From Bemisia tabaci (Eukaryota; Arthropoda; Insecta; Hemiptera; Aleyrodidae): a DNA stretch of 64,000 nt. Within the stretch, counting starts at the first letter, position 1; the number at the start of each line of letters is the position of its first letter. This document shows positions 57,017 through 64,000 of the stretch, in pieces. The notes beneath the pieces are model-generated. The model did not search any database. It saw only the letters and a list, made by a program, of their open reading frames with translations, and was not told where the DNA came from. The position numbers and the translations under genes are program-made. The stretch covers positions 28,530,098 to 28,594,097 of the forward strand of contig NC_092796.1 of NCBI RefSeq assembly GCF_918797505.1. The letters run 5' to 3'.

Positions 57017-59490
57017 GACCTTAATGACGATGTCCCAGAAGGATAACGCTGTTTACCGTACGAGCACCGAGTTAAAATGTTATCTAACCGAGGTCAACGC
57101 TACGGTTTCGTTGCTACGCCGAACTCAACAGCCAACAATCGCCTTGCAAAACGTTTCTGCCGAAGCGAGGGCGAGGGCGCCGCGACGCCCCAGCACGAGG
57201 CGTCTGATTTCGACTCCTCGGCGTCGGCCCTCATCAATCAGCGTTCGCTATAACGTTGGATGTTTACGATGAACTTTCCCTCAGATTCCTGCAGCAAGAA
57301 CAGAAATATAGAAAGTAAAAACTTTATTGGTCGGTAAACTGACGCTTTTGAAAAAAAAGAGCTCTTAGATTATTTTTGGCCTATTACTCAACTTCCTAAG
57401 TTTTAATTGAATAAAAATAATAACTCGGTTGATTGAACCTGATCCGTAGACTTCTACTCGACGCTTTGGCAGAATGGACAACTTGCAGTTGTTTGCATAT
57501 AAAAAAGAAGAAATAATGGGGTAATTCAGGTGTCAACATACATTATTGAAATTATTAATGCTGCGAGCTACTTTATGCTCATGGATTCACTCAAAATATA
57601 AACTATAAAGTCCGTAAATATTATGTACATGGCTCATTCTTATTTAACTCAGTTATACATGCGTTCTTTTTAGTACAAATACCACCAATTTCGACTTGTA
57701 GACCATCTCAAATAATACTAAACGAACAGTCCAAGTGAATATTGCAAATTTTTTACTCTTTAGTCGGATGTGCTTTCAAAATTAGTTCAATACTTCATTA
57801 CTTGAGTAAATACGATGCATATTCAACGTGCTGCCAATTAAATTTTGTAAATTTAAAAGTATGATCCAAATTTTTGTAATTATCAATAGGATTTAAGAGA
57901 AGAAACATATCTATGAAAATACTCGTTGACAAATTTATTTTAGTTTCACAACAGAAAAAAACAAAAATATAACCCACTATTAACCTACTATATATGTAAG
58001 GATTGCATATGAGTTTAAAAAGCGTACTCGAAGACAAGTAGAATCATCGTATTATCCGAAACCTGTAAATTTGGCAGTAATAGCAAAGAGGAATCTTGTG
58101 CTTAAACTCGATTAGGCAGCACTGCCTTAAAGAGGACGGTGCATTTCGAGCAGAGATCGGTTTTAGCGGCTGAAATTAAGCGCTGACTCAACGTAGTCGA
58201 AGGCAGAACAGCAAAAGGAGGACCTTCTGCCGCGGGACCTTGAATTCGAAGCGATAGTACTAAGAGAGAAACAATCAGCGTGAAAACAATTCGCCTGACG
58301 ACAAAGATCGACTCATTTGTCGTCGCTGTCAAATCTTGCGGAGAAAACCAGGCACTCTCCACTGGAATATGCAGGAAAAACAAAAATTTAGATCGTGTCA
58401 GTATAGCTGAGAACCTTGCACATTCCACAACGGAACGATTTTAAGTTCTTGGAAAAGGGGATGTGAGTAAGTGACGTGATCAAATCTGAACTGAACAGTA
58501 CTTAAAGATGAAAAACTTTAATCTTTCGTTATATTTTTTTCGTTTTAATTTTTCGAAGAAAAGGAATTTGGAAAATCATAGCTAGGAAAAATGAAAGAGT
58601 TATAGCTGTAAAATCAGAAGACAAAATGGCATGCAAATTGTAATTTCCCACGATTTTGAAGCGATTTTTCCGGCCGAGATTAACTCATTAATTTGGTAGA
58701 ATAAGTTATAACTCATCCGAAATGCATTTAAAACTGGAGTACAATCCTTTCTATTTACGTCTTGTAGCAGGGAGGATAAAAGCGCTGGTATCATGTTTAC
58801 ATAAGACCAAAGAGTCTGATACCACTATTCAAACTCTTATGGGCGCATATTGCCTACCCTCTCAGATGAAGGAAAATCGAACGCAAGGAGCTGCACCGCC
58901 AAAAAATTGCCCGGAGCAATATTCAAGGCATTTCAATTCGCCGTAAAAAGAACTGTGAACAGTTCCTATTACCACCATTACTTCATTAAATTTTACTTTA
59001 TACGCGTTTTCCATTTTCTGTCTCCGCATGTACGACCATTCTTCCTTCACATACTTAGCTCAGGTTTCCTTTAAATTACGAAAAGTGTTAAGTACGGTAG
59101 TGAATCTTATTCCACCGTCCGATTCATAGATTTCATCATTTTCATTTTTTCAATTTTTTTTTAAGAAATTTCATATTTTGATTGCAAGTGTGCCTATGCT
59201 TTACGTCACTTGCACTTCAATCAGTTTCCGGTTCATGAATGAATTTTAATTGTTTACAGTTAAAATTTCAAAAAAATCTGAGCCTTACTTTCATAACTTA
59301 CGTAAGGGAACGCTCTGTATAATCAAAGTTTAAAAATCCATTCGAATAGTGTTGACCGAAATGAAACGCCACCCTTGAAGAAATTACCAATTGCATTGAC
59401 ATCCTATTGCGAGGCCGTGCGCGGATCTTACATTTCGCCCGCAATATCGAGCGTATGCAACCCGGCCCACCGCGGAGTTCGAATAGTTGC
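57017..59490. other. Unique AT-rich sequence
   Basis: No repeat family or convincing exon. Frames of 60-108 residues on both strands lack recognisable motifs. Confidence 0.4.
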
Positions 59491-59494
59491 ATGT

Positions 59495-59536
59495 TAGGTT
59501 CGAACCCAACTCGGCACACTCTTCCATTGTGTTACG
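59495..59536 (-). other. tRNA-like promoter boxes, possible SINE relic
   Basis: On the minus strand, TAACACAATGG (A-box-like) is followed by GGGTTCGAACC (perfect B box). The spacing is shorter than in a tRNA and the expected T stem does not pair fully, so it is not a tRNA gene. A decayed tRNA-derived SINE is possible. Confidence 0.3.
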
Positions 59537-59649
59537 CTCCGTGCGTTATTGGAATGCTGAGTTTGTCTTTCGGAAAAGCATCTCAGTTGGTGTACATAGC
59601 ATCATTATGTTTGAAGTATTTCTTTGTTGATTGCGGAGTCTAAAAGAAG

Positions 59650-60118
59650 TTGTAAGGGATATATTATCGAATGATTCTAACCCAGAATAAATAACGGAAT
59701 GAATTGTAAACGGAAAGTCCTGTTACCTGAATTAATTTTTGTTGGAGAGAAGAGACTGGAATGGTACTTATTTCGCTTTACTTGATAATGTCAACAGAAA
59801 ATGACTTCATCTCGAACAAGAAAGTTGATAGCTTTGTAAACTGATCCATGAAAAAAACCGGGGTTGAGCTGGCTATCGATTTTCCGACAATGGGCTTCGC
59901 CAAAAAACATCTAATGGGCTCCAATCGAAGGACAGTTTACGAGATTTTTTGAGAAGAACCAGATGGAGTCCCCTTTCCGAATAGAGGGGCCTTTGAGGAA
60001 CTCCCTCGGCCTTTAGGGGAACGATTGTCCCTGATACCTCGGGTCGAACCAATTCGCCCCTGAGAGATACCGTGTGACGTTTTAAGTTCAAATTAGTAAG
60101 TTCAAAAATGGAGCTCTT
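59650..60118. other. Intergenic, nothing recognised
   Basis: No supported gene or repeat. Confidence 0.4.
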
Positions 60119-60126
60119 CTCTTAGG

Positions 60127-61780
60127 CAGGGGCGGACTGGGTACAAAATCGTTGGTTGGGCGAAGCTGGCACAGGGGCCCCAGGGGGGGTCTGGGGGGAC
60201 ACCCCCAGCGCAGAGGGGGGTCCGGGGGCCTCCCCCGGAAAATTTTTCAAAAAGAGCCCCTCCTAGATCAAATTTTAGGCGGTCTTAGCTTAAAATTTGT
60301 GAAAAATTTGAGTGTTCAAAAGTGATGCACTTCACCTATTTACTGTACTTTTTTTTGAAACTGAAGCAAATATTAAGGAATACTATAACAAAGATGAGAG
60401 GACAGAGCCATGAAACCTGAAACTTAACAATATTTTAGGGTAACAAACAAGCAACTTTCCTCCCCTCCCCCCCCCAAATTTTAGAAATTTGTAATCTAAT
60501 TGGTCGCATTTTGAGGCAGATTTTCCATCAATGTCTGCAGAAAAATTACGTTTCCGTTTTGACTTTCAGCAAAAATGTATGTATACACTCAAAAAGATCC
60601 TGAAAATTTTTGAAATTTTAACTCTATTTGGACACATTTCGAGGCTTCCATGACGCAGATTTTCCATCAATGTCTACTGAAAAATTACGTTTCCTTTTGG
60701 AACTTTCAGCAAAAAATGCATAAATACACTCAAAAAGATCCTGAAAATGTTTGAAATTTTAACTCTATTAGGACGCATTTCGAGGCTTCCGTGACGCAAA
60801 TTTTCCATCAATTTCTGCAGGAAAATTACATTTTATTTTACTTATACACGAAATACTTTCAAATTGTTACATTCAACAAAGCTGGAAAATTTTTGAAATT
60901 TCAACTCTATTTGGACGCATTTAGAGGCTTTTCTGACGAAAGTTTTAGAAATGAACACGGTGTTTTCATTTGAAACTATACATTAAAAGAGATAAATATC
61001 TTCGACGGTCTCAAACTTCTTCTTTTCTCGCACTTTCTCATCTTCTGTCTCCTCTTTCCTTCTCTCTTTTCCTCCCTTTTTTTTGCTTTCGGAGGGCGTT
61101 TGAGCCCCCGAAGCCCCCCCCCCCTCCCTGTCTACGGGCCTAGCGACCGCAGCCTGATTTTGTCTAATTGCAAGTCACTAGATAACCATCTGGGCGGCCC
61201 CCTCCTCATATTCCTCTTTCTCTATTCTCCAGCGCTCCCTTAATTTGATTCAATCCATCCGTGGTTTTTGGAAAGATTTTCTCGATCCTTCATAGTATTT
61301 TATATTCATCGGGATCCTCAAAGTTCTAAGCCGGTTTAAGAAGCTAAAAACTATAGTCTTCGAAATGCGGGCCCCCAACTTATATCACTGGGGCCCCTTG
61401 AAGAAACGAATGTTTCAAATGGGGCCCTTGGAGTCATAGGTCAGGGGTCCCGGCGCTTTTGTAACAGCCTGAACCATCACTGGTCTCCAGTCAAGTGCGG
61501 AGATCTGCGTTTTTCATTAGGGCCCCTTTCATTCAAAAGTCCCGGGCCTGGGTGCTCTTCCGAATTTCAAGGCCCATTGCACTCCTTGCAGTTCAAGACT
61601 GGGGCCCCAAGGTTACCTTCGAGGCGCCAATGCCGCTCATTTTGAAGTCTTACAAATTTTCTTTTCCCTTGAGTGAAATTTTGTATATTCTTTTTAAGCC
61701 CTCGAGGGGGCCCCAGAGAGGTTTCTAGAGAATTGATGGTTGGGGATCCCCAACCGCCCACCCGGGCCAGTCCGCCCCTG
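60127..61780. mobile_element. hAT-type element with exact 8-bp TSD
   Basis: CAGGGGCGGACTGG start and CCAGTCCGCCCCTG end; CTCTTAGG is duplicated exactly at 60119-60126 and 61781-61788. 1,654 bp. Subterminal GGGGGCCTCCCCC and G-rich blocks are typical of insect hAT ends. No transposase frame survives. It carries an internal tandem repeat. Confidence 0.95.
60475..60945. repeat. 139-141 bp tandem repeat inside hAT element
   Basis: TTTTCCATCA begins at 60521, 60660 and 60801, with ACTCAAAAAGATCCTGAAAA, AACTCTATTTGGAC and TTTCGAGGCTTCC conserved between units. The last unit is incomplete. Confidence 0.88.
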
Positions 61781-62012
61781 CTCTTAGGGCCAAAAAAGGC
61801 AGCCAACTTACACGAAAAGCATTAGAAAATTTCCGTTGCCAATCCTTTGATTCGAATATCAAACCAAGATGGCAAAGAATGTACATAAATGAGTTCCTCT
61901 GCGTAAAAATGGGTAAATATGTGCAAAACCTATGTCAAATACGTGCTCTACAAAAGACAGGTCGAAAAATTGTAATATTGAATCATTCTAGATAATTCGA
62001 TTTCACGGGGCT

Positions 62013-62242
62013 CACTGGAAAAAAACCACATTGGATCGAAAGTCCAGACTCTTAAAAACATCGACAAGAAAAACTACTCTTGATTCAATCATGATTTAGG
62101 CTTAAATCAAGAACCAAGCTTCTTAATTTGAGCGAATTCCCTTTTGATTTAAGCTTAAATCTGATTGAATCGAGAGTATTTTCTCTGTTCAATGTTATCA
62201 AGAGTCTGGACTCTAGATCCAATGTGTTTTTTTTTTCCAGTG
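62013..62242. mobile_element. Family K MITE, compact copy
   Basis: CACTGGAAAAAAACCACATT start and a T-run plus CCAGTG end. TTAATTTGAGCGAATTCCC and GATTTAAGCTTAAATCTGAT match 1305-1560. Confidence 0.9.
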
Positions 62243-62319
62243 CTGTCCTATCGGGCCGCGAAATCTCCATCGCCAAAATTCCAAATTTCCGATATCTGCC
62301 CATATGGGTACTCAAGAGC

Positions 62320-62725
62320 GTAACTCTCGACGTAGGCAGAGGGAAGAAGCGGGCCGACGCTGGGAGCGGCGCCGGCGTCGCGGCGCCGCGCGTCGACTTT
62401 CGAGTGCAGCGAGCGTGCGGGCCAACTGCAAACTGCTCATCGCGAGCGAACCAGTCTAGGCCCCGGCGCGGCAGCCGCGAGTGCACCTTCCGATCGGATC
62501 GCGGATCGCCCCCCCCCCCCCCCAAGGTGGGGGAAGGGGTCGGAGTCACCCCTACTCCGCGAGGTCGCCCGCTCATCATCCTCCGGCGGCGCGGCGCGGC
62601 GCTCTCCGCCGGGTCGACCCTCATCAGTCGGTGCGGACTCCCCGAACCGAACGGCCGAAACGCGTGGCGCTATCTCAGCCCGGGGAGAGCGCAGCGCGAC
62701 GTCTTCGCGGCGATGTTTCGGCTGA
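62320..62725. other. CpG-rich islet
   Basis: GC-rich sequence (GGCGCCGGCGTCGCGGCGCC) with a C tract at 62509-62523. Long frames on both strands are consequences of base composition. It could be a promoter region; nothing confirms it. Confidence 0.4.
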
Positions 62726-62997
62726 GGCGGGCGTGTTGAATGAAACTTCTTCCCGCCGAAAGGAGTCTCGCAGAATTTTCAGAGGTTGACCATATCCCAT
62801 CTGAGGGAAAATAATTGAAAATTCGATATAAAACTCTCAAGTTTGGTTCATGGGGGAGGGGGGACTGGTCGGCAAATTTTATTGACGTGAAAGATATTTC
62901 CACTGAAATTCACGCCGAATACAGCTTATTCTGCATGAAGTTTGATGGAAATTCTTTCCTCGAATAATTTTACTTGAATTTAGGATGGATGTCTCTT

Positions 62998-63223
62998 CAC
63001 TGAAAAAAAATAGGGTAGATTTTACCGTATGGTAATCTGACACAGTGGTATGAGTATGGTAATAAACGCCAGATTCTATGGTAGCAATTACCATATAATG
63101 GTAAGAATCAGCAGAGTTCTGGTGAATACTACCATAATTCTGGTCATTTTCAATACATGGTATAACTGTGTAAAAAATCAAGTAGACTTGTAGTAGATGT
63201 TACCATATTTTTTTTTTCAGTGT
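62998..63223. mobile_element. Family L MITE, CACTG ends
   Basis: CACTGAAAAAAAATA start and TATTTTTTTTTTTCAGTG-type end, with TACCATA and TATGGTAA motifs repeated in both orientations inside. 226 bp. Ends resemble family K but the interior differs. Confidence 0.75.
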
Positions 63224-64000
63224 TAAAGTGGGAAGAAATTCTCTGATTTTTCAAAAACTTGTCCCGCCTTGTCATGGCGTTTTTCCCCCACACCGTTCCG
63301 AGTTGACAAAAGAAAAAAATAAAATAGTGTCATGCATATGCTTGTAATTTCATTTGATACAATTAATAACTCATTTGATATAGAATATAATGGATTTTAT
63401 GATTCTGCAAGAAGGAAAAGAGTAGTAAGGGGTACCAAACTGTCCAGTTGTAAATGCCCCCAATGTAAGGCATCTAGTAGCTAATACTAGATTTCTGGCA
63501 GTGTGATTTGCATCTTGTAGATCTAATAGACGCCTGGTTATCACTGCCGGAAATCTAGTAGTGGGTGATACCTACATTTTCTGGAGAGATTATATTTTCA
63601 GCATCAAGGAATTTCTTAACCCAACTGTCGCATCTTAAGACAGCTTAAGGAGTGTTACAGCAAAATAAGAAAAAACGTTAGAGTACGAACCACTGCTCTG
63701 AAATATTACCAGCCTCAAAGGTTTGTAATTACCTGGAACAAGAGGAAAAATACAACGAGAATTAGTAAAAATATTGTTTAATCGAGGGAAAGTTTTGAAA
63801 ATGCCAGGCGGAAATAAAGTCGCTCTAAGGTGAACATGCGATAGATCAATTCGTAACCAAAGCCACTGAAAAGTGAATATCTAAGATTGATTGACGCAGC
63901 CTCCCTGTCTAGCAGCGAGGCTGTGTTTAATTTTTTGAGCAAAAAAAGTACTGACTGTTACAGCCGTGATTATTGTTCACACAACGACCATGGGAAGTGT
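63224..64000. other. Mostly unique sequence with one small inverted repeat
   Basis: ACTAGATTTCTGGCAGTG near 63487 pairs with CACTGCCGGAAATCTAGTAG near 63544. No gene recognised to the window end. Confidence 0.45.

Noticed and set aside
59495..59536. tRNA gene
   Set aside because: Box spacing is too short, the T stem is mispaired and there is no acceptor stem.
62085..62739. Long opposing frames of 179 and 203 residues
   Set aside because: They start inside a family K MITE and extend through CpG-rich sequence that lacks stops by composition.

Overview
The window reads as eukaryotic, most likely arthropod, nuclear DNA made almost entirely of transposable elements. There are no operons, ribosome binding sites, CRISPR arrays or rRNA genes. 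Open reading frames are short and mostly accidental. DNA is moderately AT-rich with homopolymer tracts, CpG-rich islets and dozens of short palindromic repeats in several recurring families. The abundant miniature DNA transposons and the arthropod-type LINE fragment suggest an insect; a hemipteran such as a whitefly is my guess, not something the sequence proves.

The recognisable coding material is small. A 5'-truncated non-LTR retrotransposon (10416-10992) keeps the C-terminal end of its reverse-transcriptase polyprotein and has an exact 14-bp target-site duplication (TSD). One probable host exon lies on the minus strand (44669-44869): 201 nt, splice sites at both ends, one open frame, very GC-rich third codon positions. 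I could not assign it to a gene.

Two structures dominate. At 1876-5645 and 46048-49724 lie elements of about 3.7 kb, each built as a giant inverted repeat with 1.1-1.2 kb nearly identical arms around a 0.9-1.5 kb non-coding centre. The second has cut a smaller MITE in two, which fixes its ends and shows an AT dinucleotide duplicated at the junctions. Three hAT-type elements have 8-bp TSDs (7511-9602, 42907-43706, 60127-61780), and two of them are related copies carrying internal minisatellites. Around and inside these lie MITE families labelled A to W here. Family A (about 163 bp, CAGTGGCG ends) has at least fourteen full or partial copies, including a three-unit tandem array at 34693-35177, and one copy with an exact 8-bp TSD.

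Region by region: 1-6.5 kb holds the first giant palindrome and a 203-bp tandem duplication hit by a 299-bp element. 6.8-9.7 kb holds a hAT element carrying a 130-bp satellite. 10.4-11 kb is the LINE remnant. 11-44 kb is a dense MITE field with CpG-rich islets near 30, 32.6, 36.7 and 38.4 kb. 44.6-45.5 kb has the candidate exon next to a second copy of a 507-bp palindrome. 46-49.9 kb is the second giant palindrome. 50.4-59.4 kb is mostly unique AT-rich sequence with a few MITEs. 60.1-61.8 kb is a hAT element, and 62-64 kb has further MITEs. Apart from the candidate exon, I see nothing that works together as a pathway; the biology here is transposon nesting, with possible hairpin-RNA potential in the giant palindromes.
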